Shown piece after piece: positions 8,971-17,473 of a stretch of DNA of 64,000 bases. The position numbers and the translations under genes are program-made. Below the pieces are notes generated by a model, which was given only the letters and a program-made list of their open reading frames with translations, was not told where the DNA came from and did not search any database. This stretch comes from Streptomyces sp. NBC_00370 (GTDB lineage: Bacteria; Actinomycetota; Actinomycetes; Streptomycetales; Streptomycetaceae): contig NZ_CP107968.1 of the NCBI RefSeq assembly GCF_036084755.1, positions 6,394,001 to 6,458,000 on the forward strand. The letters are read 5' to 3'. Numbering within the stretch: position 1 is the stretch's first letter; every line of letters starts with the position of its first letter.

Positions 8971-9621
8971 ATGCCAGAGCTGGTGTTCTTCTCCGGAACG
9001 ATGGACTGCGGGAAAAGCACCCTCGCCCTTCAGATCGAGCACAACCGGTCGGCGCGCGGACTGCAGGGCATGATCTTCACCCGGGACGACCGGGCGGGCG
9101 AGGGCAAGCTGTCCTCCCGGCTCGGCCTGGTCACCGACGCGGTCGAGGCCGCCGACGGCTTCGACTTCTACGGGTATCTGGTGGACCGCCTCTCGCAGGG
9201 CGGCAGGTGCGACTACGTGATCGCCGACGAGGCGCAGTTCCTCGGCCCCGAGCAGGTCGACCAGCTCGCCCGGGTCGTGGACGACCTCGATCTGGACGTC
9301 TTCGCCTTCGGGATCACCACCGACTTCCGCTCCAAGCTGTTCCCCGGCTCGCAGCGGCTGGTGGAACTGGCCGACCGGGTCGAGGTGTTGCAGGTCGAGG
9401 CGCTGTGCTGGTGCGGCGCGCGGGCCACCCACAACGCCCGTACGGTCGGCGGCGCGATGGTGGTCGAGGGCGCGCAGGTCGTCGTCGGCGACGTCCACCA
9501 GGCGGGCGACGAGATCGGCTACGAGGTGCTGTGCAGGCGCCATCACCGGCGCCGGATGACGGCGGCCAGCGCCAAGGCGGGCGCGCTCTCGCCCGATGTC
9601 CTTCCGGTCAACGGCGGATAA
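8971..9621 (+). CDS. tdk: Thymidine kinase (type II)
   Basis: 216 residues. The Walker A loop SGTMDCGKST (8-17), the DEAQF Walker B block and the lasso region with CWCG plus the late C-x-x-H cluster (LCRRHH) are those of the small tetrameric type II thymidine kinases, which salvage thymidine to dTMP with ATP. ATG 8971 lies behind a GAAAGG-containing stretch. It ends the core segment; the next gene belongs to a different, sugar-catabolic operon with its own promoter region. Confidence 0.93.
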   Translation: MPELVFFSGTMDCGKSTLALQIEHNRSARGLQGMIFTRDDRAGEGKLSSRLGLVTDAVEAADGFDFYGYLVDRLSQGGRCDYVIADEAQFLGPEQVDQLARVVDDLDLDVFAFGITTDFRSKLFPGSQRLVELADRVEVLQVEALCWCGARATHNARTVGGAMVVEGAQVVVGDVHQAGDEIGYEVLCRRHHRRRMTAASAKAGALSPDVLPVNGG

Positions 9622-9731
9622 CAGGACGGCACCGTAACGGGTGATCCAAGCCACAACTCATTGACTGACAGCGAAACGCGTACGCAACATTGAGGAAACC
9701 CATCTCTCCGCAGGGGTGGTTCAGGCCCGAA

Positions 9732-9747
9732 CTGTAAACGTTTCCAG
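9732..9747. promoter_or_regulatory. LacI-family operator upstream of the catabolic operon
   Basis: CTGTAAACGTTTCCAG is a 16-base near-perfect palindrome (one mismatched pair) built on the central AAACGTTT typical of LacI/GalR operators. It lies about 50 bases before the LacI-type gene, so autorepression is likely. A possible -35 element TTGACT is at 9661-9666 with a weak -10 (CAACAT, 9685-9690); I hold the promoter assignment loosely. Confidence 0.75.
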
Positions 9748-9795
9748 TTGATGGTTCTGTCAGTAAATGTGCGTCGTGTCAGCAAAGGGGCAAGG

Positions 9796-10824
9796 ATGAT
9801 GACGTCGAGCGGACCACCGACGGTGGAGACGATCGCGAAAGTGGCAGGCGTCTCGATCGCCTCGGTGTCCAGGGTCATCAACGGACACGGCGCACGCCCG
9901 GACACCGTCCGGCGGGTCGAGCGGGCCGTCGCCGAGCTGGGCTACGTGCCCAACGCCGTGGCCCGCTCCCTCAAGGGCGGCAGGACCCGCCAGCTCACCT
10001 TCGCCATGCCCGACATAGGCAACCCCACCTACGTGTCGATGGTCCGTCAGATACAGGCCGTCACGAAACCGCTCGGCTACCGGCTGCTGCTGCACTCGAC
10101 GGACGCCGTCGCCGAGGACGAACTGGGCGTGGTGCGCAGCCTCGCCGAGCGGACCAGCGACGGACTGATCCTCTGCCCGATCCGGGTCACCGACGCGCAT
10201 CTCGCCGCCATGGAGGCGGCGGCGGGTCCGGTCGTCGTCATCGGCTCGCTGCCCGAGGGCGCGCCGGTCGACAGCGTGCGGGCCGACTCGGTCTCCGGAG
10301 TCGTGCTCGCCGTCCGGCATCTGCTGGAGACCGGGCGCCGCAGGATCGCCTTCATCAACGGGCCCGCCGACACCGTGCCGGGCCACAACCGCCGGGCCGG
10401 CTACCACAAGGCGCTGGCCGAGGCCGGGATCGTCCCCGACCCCGCGCTGACGGAGACCACCGACTTCGGCATCGAGGCCGGCGCCGCCGCGGCCCACCGG
10501 CTGCTGGCCGCCGACCCCGCGATCGACAGCATCTTCTGCGCCAACGACCAGCTCGCGCTCGGCGCCGCCCACGCGGCGCAGGACCGCGGCCTCGACATAC
10601 CCGGCGATCTGGCGGTGGTCGGCATGGACGACAGTGAACTGGCCAGGGCCGGCTGGCCGTTGCTGACCAGCGTCGACCTCGGCTCGGCCGAGCGCGGCAG
10701 GATCGCCGCCGACATGCTGGTGTCCCGGCTCGCCGGCGGTGACGCGCCCCCCGGCAGTCCGGTACGCAGCGAGACGGTCGCCCCCCGGCTCGTCGTACGG
10801 GCGTCATCGGCGGTGCCCGCATGA
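9796..10824 (+). CDS. LacI-family transcriptional regulator of the glycoside-uptake operon
   Basis: About 342 residues. The N-terminal helix-turn-helix reads TVETIAKVAGVSIASVSRVINGHG followed in the usual way by a hinge helix (VPNAVARSLKGG), then a periplasmic-binding-protein-like effector domain. I start it at the double ATG at 9796/9799, preceded by AAAGGGG and AAGG; an in-frame ATG at 9748 would overlap the operator and adds residues unlike the family. The stop overlaps the first permease start (ATGA), so regulator and transporter are co-transcribed. The ligand is probably a sugar or riboside taken up by that transporter. Confidence 0.9.
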   Translation: MMTSSGPPTVETIAKVAGVSIASVSRVINGHGARPDTVRRVERAVAELGYVPNAVARSLKGGRTRQLTFAMPDIGNPTYVSMVRQIQAVTKPLGYRLLLHSTDAVAEDELGVVRSLAERTSDGLILCPIRVTDAHLAAMEAAAGPVVVIGSLPEGAPVDSVRADSVSGVVLAVRHLLETGRRRIAFINGPADTVPGHNRRAGYHKALAEAGIVPDPALTETTDFGIEAGAAAAHRLLAADPAIDSIFCANDQLALGAAHAAQDRGLDIPGDLAVVGMDDSELARAGWPLLTSVDLGSAERGRIAADMLVSRLAGGDAPPGSPVRSETVAPRLVVRASSAVPA

Positions 10825-11774
10825 GCGTCGACACCGAGCTGCGGCCCCCGCACGAGGCGGGCACCCCGCCGCCCCGCACCACGGGCGCCAGGCGCCGGGT
10901 CCTCGGACTCGACAAGGACGCCTGGTTCCTGCTGCTGCCGGCCCTCATCCCGATCCTCGTGCTCAGCGTCGGCCCGCTGCTCTACGGCCTGTCGCTGGCC
11001 TTCACCGACGCCCAGTCCGGCAGGACCAGCTCCACCTCCTTCACCGGGCTCACCAACTTCGCCAACCTCCGGCTCGACTCGCTGTTCTGGGACTCCTTCC
11101 GGATCGGCCTCATCTGGGCCGTCTGCGTCACGGCGCTGCAGTTCCTGCTGTCGCTTGGCCTCGCCCTGCTGCTCAACCAGAACCTGCGGCTGCGCTGGCT
11201 GGCCCGCACCCTGGCGCTCGTGCCGTGGGCGATGCCCGAGGTCGTCATCGGCATCATGTGGCGGCTGGTCTACAACCCGGACTCCGGGATCCTCAACACC
11301 ACGCTGCGACATCTGCATCTGATCTCCACCAACGTCGACTGGCTCTCCGACCTGTCGCTCGCCCTGCCCGCCGTCATCGTGGTCGGCGTCTGGGCCGGGA
11401 TGCCGCAGACCACCGTCGTCCTGCTGGCCGGCCTGCAGAACGTGCCGCTCGAACTGCACGAGGCAGCGGCCCTCGACGGAGCCGGTGTCTGGCGCCGCTT
11501 CGCCACCGTCACTTGGCCGACGCTCAAGCCCGTGGTGCTGTCGATCACCGCGCTCAACTTCATCTGGAACTTCAACTCGTTCGGCCTGGTCTACGTGCTG
11601 ACCAACGGCGGACCCGGCGGCGCCACCCGGCTGCCGATGCTCTTCGCCTACCAGGAGGCGTTCCAGTACGGCCAGTTCGGCTACGCCGCCGCCATGGGAT
11701 TCGTGATGATCGCGGTGATCGCCGTGCTGCTCGCCGTATTCCTGCGCAACCGCCTGAAGGAGGACGAGCAGTGA
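10821..11774 (+). CDS. Carbohydrate ABC transporter permease, MalF type
   Basis: 317 residues with six predicted membrane helices. The cytoplasmic EAA loop reads ELHEAAALDGAGVWRRFATVTWPTLKP, the site that docks the ATPase. The first of two permeases of a carbohydrate uptake transporter-1 system. ATG 10821 overlaps the regulator stop. No ATPase gene is present in the operon; Streptomyces sugar importers of this class commonly share the distant MsiK ATPase, which I infer here. Confidence 0.92.
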   Translation: MSVDTELRPPHEAGTPPPRTTGARRRVLGLDKDAWFLLLPALIPILVLSVGPLLYGLSLAFTDAQSGRTSSTSFTGLTNFANLRLDSLFWDSFRIGLIWAVCVTALQFLLSLGLALLLNQNLRLRWLARTLALVPWAMPEVVIGIMWRLVYNPDSGILNTTLRHLHLISTNVDWLSDLSLALPAVIVVGVWAGMPQTTVVLLAGLQNVPLELHEAAALDGAGVWRRFATVTWPTLKPVVLSITALNFIWNFNSFGLVYVLTNGGPGGATRLPMLFAYQEAFQYGQFGYAAAMGFVMIAVIAVLLAVFLRNRLKEDEQ

Positions 11775-12637
11775 GCACCACCCTGCCCATCAGGAAGAAG
11801 CGCCGGGCCAAGCGCGCCGCGGGCCGTACGGGACAGTACGTCGCCCTCGTCTGCTACCTGGTCTTCCTCGCCTTCCCGCTGCTGTGGCTGCTGTCCACGG
11901 CGTTCAAGTCCCCGCAGGAACTCGGCTCCGTCAACCCGACCTGGCTGCCCGAACATCCGACGCTCGGCAACTTCCGCTCGGCGCTGGACGAGCAGCCGCT
12001 GCTGCGCTCCGCGCTCAACAGCCTGATCGTCGCCGGTGTCGCCGCCGTGATCTCGGTGACCATCGCCGTGCCCGCCGCCTACGTGATGGTCAGGTTCCGG
12101 TCCGTGGTCAGCAGGCTCGGCACCGGCTGGGTGCTGCTCAGCCAGATGTTCCCGCTGGTCCTGATCATCATCCCGCTGTTCCTGCTGCTGAAGAACGTGC
12201 ATCTGATCGACTCGCTGGTCGGTCTGATCGTCGTGTACGTCGTGTGGAACCTGCCCTTCTCGCTCTGGATGCTCCAGGGCTATGTGAAGGCCGTACCGCG
12301 CTCCCTCGAAGAGGCCGCCTCGATCGACGGCGCCGGCAGGCTGCGCACGCTGCGCAGCGTCGTACTGCCGCTGCTGGCGCCCGGTCTCGTGGCGACCCTG
12401 ATGTTCTCCTTCGTCACGGCCTGGAACGAGTTCTTCTTCGCCCTGGTCCTGCTCAAGTCACCGGAGAAGCAGACGATGTCCGTGATCCTGACCCATTTCA
12501 TCGGCGCCGAGGGCGCGGCCGACCTCGGCCCGCTCGCCGCTGCCTCCGTCCTCGCCACCATCCCCAGCCTGGTCTTCTTCGCCTTCCTGCAGAGGCGGCT
12601 GACCGGCAGCGCGATGACCGGGGCGGTGAAGGGCTGA
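11771..12637 (+). CDS. Carbohydrate ABC transporter permease, MalG type
   Basis: 288 residues starting at GTG 11771 (GTGA overlap with the previous stop), with AAGGAGG at 11757-11763 seven bases before it. Six membrane helices and the EAA loop SLEEAASIDGAGRLRTLRSVVLPLLAP are visible. It pairs with the upstream permease. The stop overlaps the start of the binding protein by one base (TGATG), keeping the transporter genes translationally coupled. Confidence 0.92.
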   Translation: MSTTLPIRKKRRAKRAAGRTGQYVALVCYLVFLAFPLLWLLSTAFKSPQELGSVNPTWLPEHPTLGNFRSALDEQPLLRSALNSLIVAGVAAVISVTIAVPAAYVMVRFRSVVSRLGTGWVLLSQMFPLVLIIIPLFLLLKNVHLIDSLVGLIVVYVVWNLPFSLWMLQGYVKAVPRSLEEAASIDGAGRLRTLRSVVLPLLAPGLVATLMFSFVTAWNEFFFALVLLKSPEKQTMSVILTHFIGAEGAADLGPLAAASVLATIPSLVFFAFLQRRLTGSAMTGAVKG

Positions 12638-13956
12638 TGCGCCGCCGTACGTTCCTGGGCGCCGCCGCCGGCACAGCGGCGGCCGCCACCCTGCTCTCCG
12701 CCTGCTCCGACGACGGTTCGGACAGCGCCGGGGGAGTCACCACCCTCGACTATCTGTCGCTGGCCTGGCAGACCGAGTCCGTCGCCGCCAACAAGGCGCT
12801 CGTGGCGCAGTGGAACAGGGCCCACCCCACGGTGCGGGTCCGCTACATCCAGGGCAGCTGGGACAACGTCCACGACCAGCTCCTGACCTCCTTCGAGGGC
12901 GGCGCCGCGCCGGACATCATCCACGACGAGGGCAACGACCTCACGGACTTCGCCTCGGGCGGCGATCTCGCCGACCTGACGCGCTACCTGCCGGCCGACC
13001 TCAAGAAGCGCATCCCTCAGTCCAGTTGGGACATGGCCGGCTTCAACGGCGGCGTCTACGGAGTGCCCTTCCTCCAGGAGCCGCGGGTCCTGATCGGCAA
13101 CCGCCCGCTGCTGGCCAAGGCCGGCATCCGGCTGCCCACCGCCGAAAGGCCCTGGACCTGGAGCGAGTTCGAGGACATCTGCAAGGAGCTGACCGGACCC
13201 GGCGGCCGGGCCGACTCGCGGTACGGGGTCGCCTGGGCGATGAAGGAGCCGGTCAACGTGACCGTCAACCTGGCGATGACCACGGGAGGGCGAATCCTCT
13301 ACCGGGGTGACGACCGCTCCGAGATCCGGTTCGGACCCGCCGACTCCGCCGTCGCCGAACTCATCAACCGGCAGGTCAACATCGATCACTCGGCCCCCGC
13401 CAGCGGGCTCGGCATGGGCGGCGGTGACACGCTGCCCGGCTTCTTCGCAGGCCACTACGCCCTGCTGCCGCTCGGCTTCTCGTACCGCCAGCAGGTCCAG
13501 CAGCAGGCGCCGAAGGGCTTCGACTGGGTGACACTGCCACTCCCGGTGGGCGAGAAAGCCCCCGACGGCGGACGCGCCCAGGGCGTCAGCCCCCAGACCC
13601 TGTCCGTCTCCCAGGACTGCTCGCACAAGCAGGCCGCCGTCGACTTCATCGCCTTCATGACCCAGAACAGCCACCTCGTCCAACTCGCCCGCGGCGACTG
13701 GCTGCTGCCCACCGGCAGCGCCGCGCTGCGCGACCCGCTGATAGCCACGGCCAAGACCGGCTGGAGCGTCGGCGTCGACATGGGCGCCCACCTCACCGCC
13801 TCACCCGTCCTCGGCGTGCGCGGCTTCCCCGAATGGAAGGACAAGATCGCCGCGCCCGCGCTCCAGCAGTACTACAGCGGCTCGATCGGTCTCGGCACGC
13901 TGCGCGACAAGCTCGTCAGAGACGGCAACCGCATCTTCGACCGCTACCGGAGCTAG
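12637..13956 (+). CDS. Sugar ABC transporter substrate-binding lipoprotein
   Basis: 439 residues. The N-terminus MRRRTFLGAAAGTAAAATLL has a twin-arginine-like motif (RRRTFLG) and a lipobox LLSAC, so the protein is exported and anchored by a lipidated cysteine. The body is a cluster-1 extracellular solute-binding protein (DNVHDQLLTSFEGGAAPDIIHDEG is the typical early hinge region). It should capture the glycoside substrate of this operon. Sixty-one bases separate it from the first ADP-ribosylglycohydrolase gene. Confidence 0.92.
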   Translation: MRRRTFLGAAAGTAAAATLLSACSDDGSDSAGGVTTLDYLSLAWQTESVAANKALVAQWNRAHPTVRVRYIQGSWDNVHDQLLTSFEGGAAPDIIHDEGNDLTDFASGGDLADLTRYLPADLKKRIPQSSWDMAGFNGGVYGVPFLQEPRVLIGNRPLLAKAGIRLPTAERPWTWSEFEDICKELTGPGGRADSRYGVAWAMKEPVNVTVNLAMTTGGRILYRGDDRSEIRFGPADSAVAELINRQVNIDHSAPASGLGMGGGDTLPGFFAGHYALLPLGFSYRQQVQQQAPKGFDWVTLPLPVGEKAPDGGRAQGVSPQTLSVSQDCSHKQAAVDFIAFMTQNSHLVQLARGDWLLPTGSAALRDPLIATAKTGWSVGVDMGAHLTASPVLGVRGFPEWKDKIAAPALQQYYSGSIGLGTLRDKLVRDGNRIFDRYRS

Positions 13957-14017
13957 GTCCTGTCCGGCCGACCACGCACCACCCAGCCACACCGAGCACC
14001 AAGAAACGGCACACGGC

Positions 14018-15106
14018 ATGAACGCACTACCCGCCCCACCGTCCGAGTCCGGCGCTCCGCCGGTGCCCCCGCCCCCCGGAGCCGCCCGGCCCCGGCCGGC
14101 GGCGGGCACCCCACGTGACCGCGCGCGGGGGGCACTGACCGGCCTCGCCGTCGGGGACGCGCTCGGAGCCCCGGCGGAGAACATGAAGCCGTCCCAGATC
14201 AGACAGCGCTGGGGCCGTATCGAGGACTTCGTCAGCGACGACCCGGCGGGCACGGACGACACCGAGTACGCGATCCTCTCCGGGCTGCTGCTCGCCGAGC
14301 ACGGCGCGGCGCTGACCACCGCCGACGTCGAGACAGCCTGGCACCTGTGGATCGCCGACCGCGACGAAGGCCCCTTCAGGGGCGCAGGGTTCAGCGAGCG
14401 CGGCACCCTGGAGAACCTCAGGCGCGGACTCGCGGCGCCGATCAGCGCCCAGCACCGGCACGCCTGGAGCGACGGACTCGCCATGCGCGCCGCCCCGTTC
14501 GGGGTGTTCGCGGCTGGCCGCCCCGGCGAGGCCGCCCGGCTCGTCGCCATCGACGGCACCATCAGCCACGACGGGGAGGGCATCTACGGCGGCCAGGCCG
14601 CGGCTGCCGGTGTCGCGGCCGCCATGACGGGCGCCGGCTGCTCAGAAGTGATCACCGCCGCGCTCTCCGTCATCCCCGAGGACTCCTGGACCGCCAGGTC
14701 GCTGCGGCGCGCCGTGACCACCGCGCGCCGGGTGCGGCTCGACCGGTCGCTGAGCGTCCTGGAGAGCGAGCGTGCCCTGCGGGCCGCCGTCGTCATCGGC
14801 GGCTACCCCTGGACCGATCTCGCCCCCGAGGCCGTCGGCCTCGCCTTCGGCGCCTTCGCCCTGGCCGACGGCGACTTCAGCCGCTCCGTACTGACCGCGG
14901 TCAACATGGGCCGCGACGCCGACACGACAGCCGCCATCGCCGGCGCCCTCGCCGGAGCGCTCGGCGGATACGGGGCGGTCCCCGAGCACTGGTCGTCCGT
15001 GATCAAGCCGGTACGCGGCAGCTGTCTGCCCGCCATGGCCGGCTATCACGTGCTCGACATCGCGGATCTTCTCGTACCCGACCAGGAAGGACGGGCCGCC
15101 TCGTGA
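14018..15106 (+). CDS. ADP-ribosylglycohydrolase-family protein 1
   Basis: 362 residues. The DraG/ARH fold is all-alpha with two Mg ions held by an N-terminal DDT-type and a C-terminal DxDT-type motif. Here GLAVGDALGAPAE (about 46-58), GTDDTEYAI and MGRDADTTAAIAGALAG carry the complete set, so it should be an active metal-dependent glycohydrolase. Known relatives cleave the bond between ADP-ribose and arginine, serine or a ribosyl ester. In this sugar-uptake operon it more probably acts on a small riboside than on ADP-ribosylated protein. The proline/alanine-rich first 30 residues are probably disordered. The GTGA at its stop is the likely start of the next gene. Confidence 0.88.
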   Translation: MNALPAPPSESGAPPVPPPPGAARPRPAAGTPRDRARGALTGLAVGDALGAPAENMKPSQIRQRWGRIEDFVSDDPAGTDDTEYAILSGLLLAEHGAALTTADVETAWHLWIADRDEGPFRGAGFSERGTLENLRRGLAAPISAQHRHAWSDGLAMRAAPFGVFAAGRPGEAARLVAIDGTISHDGEGIYGGQAAAAGVAAAMTGAGCSEVITAALSVIPEDSWTARSLRRAVTTARRVRLDRSLSVLESERALRAAVVIGGYPWTDLAPEAVGLAFGAFALADGDFSRSVLTAVNMGRDADTTAAIAGALAGALGGYGAVPEHWSSVIKPVRGSCLPAMAGYHVLDIADLLVPDQEGRAAS

Positions 15107-15269
15107 CAGCGCGCACCGAACTGAAGCACCAGGGATCCGCGCCGGGGGAGGCCGAGGGGGCGCCGGTACCGGCGGCGCCGAGGCGCCGCGCCGGGTCGAG
15201 GGGCTGCTGCTCGGCCTCGCCGCCGGCGACGCCGCGGGCTGGCCCGCCGCCCGCCACCGCGCGGCCCGG
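15103..15269 (+). other. Displaced N-terminal coding segment of ADP-ribosylglycohydrolase 2 (apparent frameshift)
   Basis: GTG 15103 overlaps the preceding stop (GTGA) as at the other junctions of this operon, but its frame does not lead into the downstream gene. In the frame of the downstream gene the bases 15192-15269 encode RVEGLLLGLAAGDAAGW, the N-terminal motif of the family, yet no ATG, GTG or TTG exists in that frame between its stop at 15000 and 15270. Adding one base in either G5 run (15144-15148 or 15156-15160) joins the two frames exactly. So either one base was lost in the genome or in the read, or translation shifts by -1 here. Confidence 0.75.
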
Positions 15270-16331
15270 ATGCCCGAGTGGACCCGCCGGCTCACCCGTG
15301 AACTCGACACGTTCGCCGAGCAGAACGCCACCACCACCCTGCCCGTGCCGATCGCGCTCAACCAGCCGCCGGAGCCGCTGCGGCTCGGCCCGTCCGACGA
15401 CGCCGAGTGGGCGGCGTTCACCGCCGAGTCGATCATCTCCTCGCACGGCAACATGCTCAGCGACCTGACCAACGACCGCAGGGTCCGCGCGGCCGTCGAC
15501 CTCGCCTGGATCTCCCTGGCCGCCGAGATCTCGGCGGCTGCGGCGATGGCGCCCGAGGTGGAGTCCGCCGTGATACCGCTCCGGGCCCGGATCTCCGTAC
15601 GGGCCGGACTCGGCAACCTCGCCACCGGACTGCGCCCGCCCGCGACCGGACACGACAACCCGCACTTCTTCGACGACGCCGCCTGCGGGCGCGCCTGCGT
15701 CCTCGCCGTCGTGCACCCCGGCGACCCGGCAGCCGCCGCCGACCTCGCCGAGTACGACGCGCGCTACACCCAGGACGGCGACGGCGTGCTCGGCGCGCGG
15801 GCGATGGCGGCGGCCGTCTCGCTGGCCCTGGCCGGCGCGCCGGTCACCGACTGCGTCGGCGCCGCCCTGGCCGAGCTGCCGCCCGAGTCCGAGATCGGCC
15901 GCAACGCGCGACAGGCCGTCGCGCTCGTCCAGGCCGCGTCCGAGGGTGCACCGGGCGGACCGGGGCACGCGTTCGCCCTGGTCCCCGTACTGGAACACCA
16001 GATCATCGACCACGTCTACAGCTACGGGATCGCGGCGGCCGAGACCGTCCCCGTCGCGCTCGCGCTGGTGCTGGCGGCCGGCGGCTCCCTCGGCGAAGCC
16101 GTACCCGCCGCCGCCTGTCTGTCCCGGGTCGCCGACTCGGCGCCCGCCCTCGCGGGGGCGCTCGCCGGCGCCGTCCAAGGGGCCGAAGCCCTGCCGCCCG
16201 CCTGGCGCGACGCATGCCGCACCCTCGCCGGCTGCGCCCTCCCGCGCCAGGCCGGCACCGACCTGGTCGACCTGGCCGGCCGGCTCGCCCGTATCGAACC
16301 CACCGTCCCGGAAGGATCCCGTCTCTCATGA
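15270..16331 (+). CDS. ADP-ribosylglycohydrolase-family protein 2 (degenerate; N-terminus displaced by frameshift)
   Basis: The first in-frame start is ATG 15270, giving 353 residues that lack the GLAAGDAAG motif encoded just upstream; the intact gene probably begins at GTG 15103. The metal sites look weakened: the N-terminal motif reads PSDDAEWAAFTAE instead of TDDTE, and the C-terminal one reads SRVADSAPALAGALAG, with valine where the first metal aspartate is expected. It may be a non-catalytic partner or an enzyme with altered chemistry. The region DAACGRACVLAVVHPGDP aligns with the corresponding helix of the other copies. It overlaps the third copy by ATGA, so it remains in the coupled operon. 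Confidence 0.75.
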   Translation: MPEWTRRLTRELDTFAEQNATTTLPVPIALNQPPEPLRLGPSDDAEWAAFTAESIISSHGNMLSDLTNDRRVRAAVDLAWISLAAEISAAAAMAPEVESAVIPLRARISVRAGLGNLATGLRPPATGHDNPHFFDDAACGRACVLAVVHPGDPAAAADLAEYDARYTQDGDGVLGARAMAAAVSLALAGAPVTDCVGAALAELPPESEIGRNARQAVALVQAASEGAPGGPGHAFALVPVLEHQIIDHVYSYGIAAAETVPVALALVLAAGGSLGEAVPAAACLSRVADSAPALAGALAGAVQGAEALPPAWRDACRTLAGCALPRQAGTDLVDLAGRLARIEPTVPEGSRLS

Positions 16332-17473
16332 AGCTGACCCTGGAGGACCGCGTCACCGGCTGTCTGGTCGGCGCCGCCGTCGGCGACGCGCTCGGCGGCC
16401 CGGTCGAGGGCTGGAGTCCCGAACAGATCACCGAACGGCACGGCGGCCGGGTGCGCGGCATCGTCGGCCCCTTCTACGAGAACTGGCGCACCGCCAGGCC
16501 CATCGCGCCGTACCACAAGGGCGACGGGTACGTCACCGACGACACCTTGATGACGCACGCGCTCGTCCGGGTCTACGGCACGGTGCGCGACCACCTCGAC
16601 GCGTACAGCGTCGCCGACCATCTGGTGCCCGACCTGATCGGCACCCCCCGCTGGATCCCGGAGCTGGAGGCCGAGGCGCTGCCGCTCCAGCGGATCTTCC
16701 TCGCCGAGAAGTGGATCGTGGCCCGGCTGCACTACGGCCATGTCGACCCGCGCGAGGCGGGCGTCGGCAACATCGTCAACTGCGGTGCGGCGATGTACAT
16801 GGCGCCCGTCGGCGTCGTCAACGCGGGCAATCCGGCAGCCGCCTACACCGAGGCGCTGGAGGTGGCGGCCCCGCACCAGTCGTCGTACGGACGCGAGGCG
16901 GCGGGCGTCTTCGCCGCCGCCGTGGCCGCCGCCTTCCGCCCCGGTGCCACCCCCCGCTCGGTGGTCGACGACGCGCTGGCGCTCGCCAAGGACGGCACCC
17001 GCGCCGCGATCGAGGCGGTGTGCGAAGTGGCCGTGAAACACGACGACTTCGAGTCCGCGCTGGCACCGCTGCGGGAGGCCGTCGCGCCGTTCGACACCGT
17101 GGGACCCGAGTACCGGCAGCCCTCGCTCGGCGCCCGCAGGCCCTCCCGGCTGCACTCCATCGAGGAACTGCCCGTCGCGCTCGGCATGTTGCTCGTCGGC
17201 GGCGGCGACTTCCACGACACCGTGCTCGGCGCGGTCAACTACGGCCGCGACTGCGACTCCATCGCCACCATGGGCGGCGCCATAGCGGGAGTCCTCGGCG
17301 GCGCCGCCGGCGTCCCCGCCGAGTGGAGCGAGGAGGTGGCACGGGCCAGCAAGCTCGACCTGACCACCCCCGCCGACGAACTGGCCGTCGTCACCCGCGA
17401 GGTGTTCGACCGCGACGTCATCCGCAGGCGGGAGCACGAGACCGCCTTCGCCGCCCTCGCGGACGTGTCATGA
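16328..17473 (+). CDS. ADP-ribosylglycohydrolase-family protein 3
   Basis: 381 residues from ATG 16328 (ATGA overlap). It has the full metal-binding set: CLVGAAVGDALGGPVEG near residue 13, YVTDDTLMTHAL, and YGRDCDSIATMGGAIAGVLGG near the C-terminus. It keeps the aspartates of active DraG-type enzymes and is a likely hydrolase. It differs from copy 1 in insertions such as FYENWRTARPIAPYHKGDGY, which probably line a different substrate pocket. Sequence divergence between copies argues against recent tandem duplication. Confidence 0.88.
   Translation: MKLTLEDRVTGCLVGAAVGDALGGPVEGWSPEQITERHGGRVRGIVGPFYENWRTARPIAPYHKGDGYVTDDTLMTHALVRVYGTVRDHLDAYSVADHLVPDLIGTPRWIPELEAEALPLQRIFLAEKWIVARLHYGHVDPREAGVGNIVNCGAAMYMAPVGVVNAGNPAAAYTEALEVAAPHQSSYGREAAGVFAAAVAAAFRPGATPRSVVDDALALAKDGTRAAIEAVCEVAVKHDDFESALAPLREAVAPFDTVGPEYRQPSLGARRPSRLHSIEELPVALGMLLVGGGDFHDTVLGAVNYGRDCDSIATMGGAIAGVLGGAAGVPAEWSEEVARASKLDLTTPADELAVVTREVFDRDVIRRREHETAFAALADVS

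Noticed and set aside
9748..9795. Upstream ATG as start of the LacI-type regulator
   Set aside because: It would place the start against the operator and add 16 residues unlike the family; the ATG pair at 9796/9799 has a proper ribosome-binding site.
9601..9800. Transfer RNA or att site at the junction before the catabolic operon
   Set aside because: No cloverleaf, no tRNA 3' end and no direct repeats matching the far end near 22 kb.
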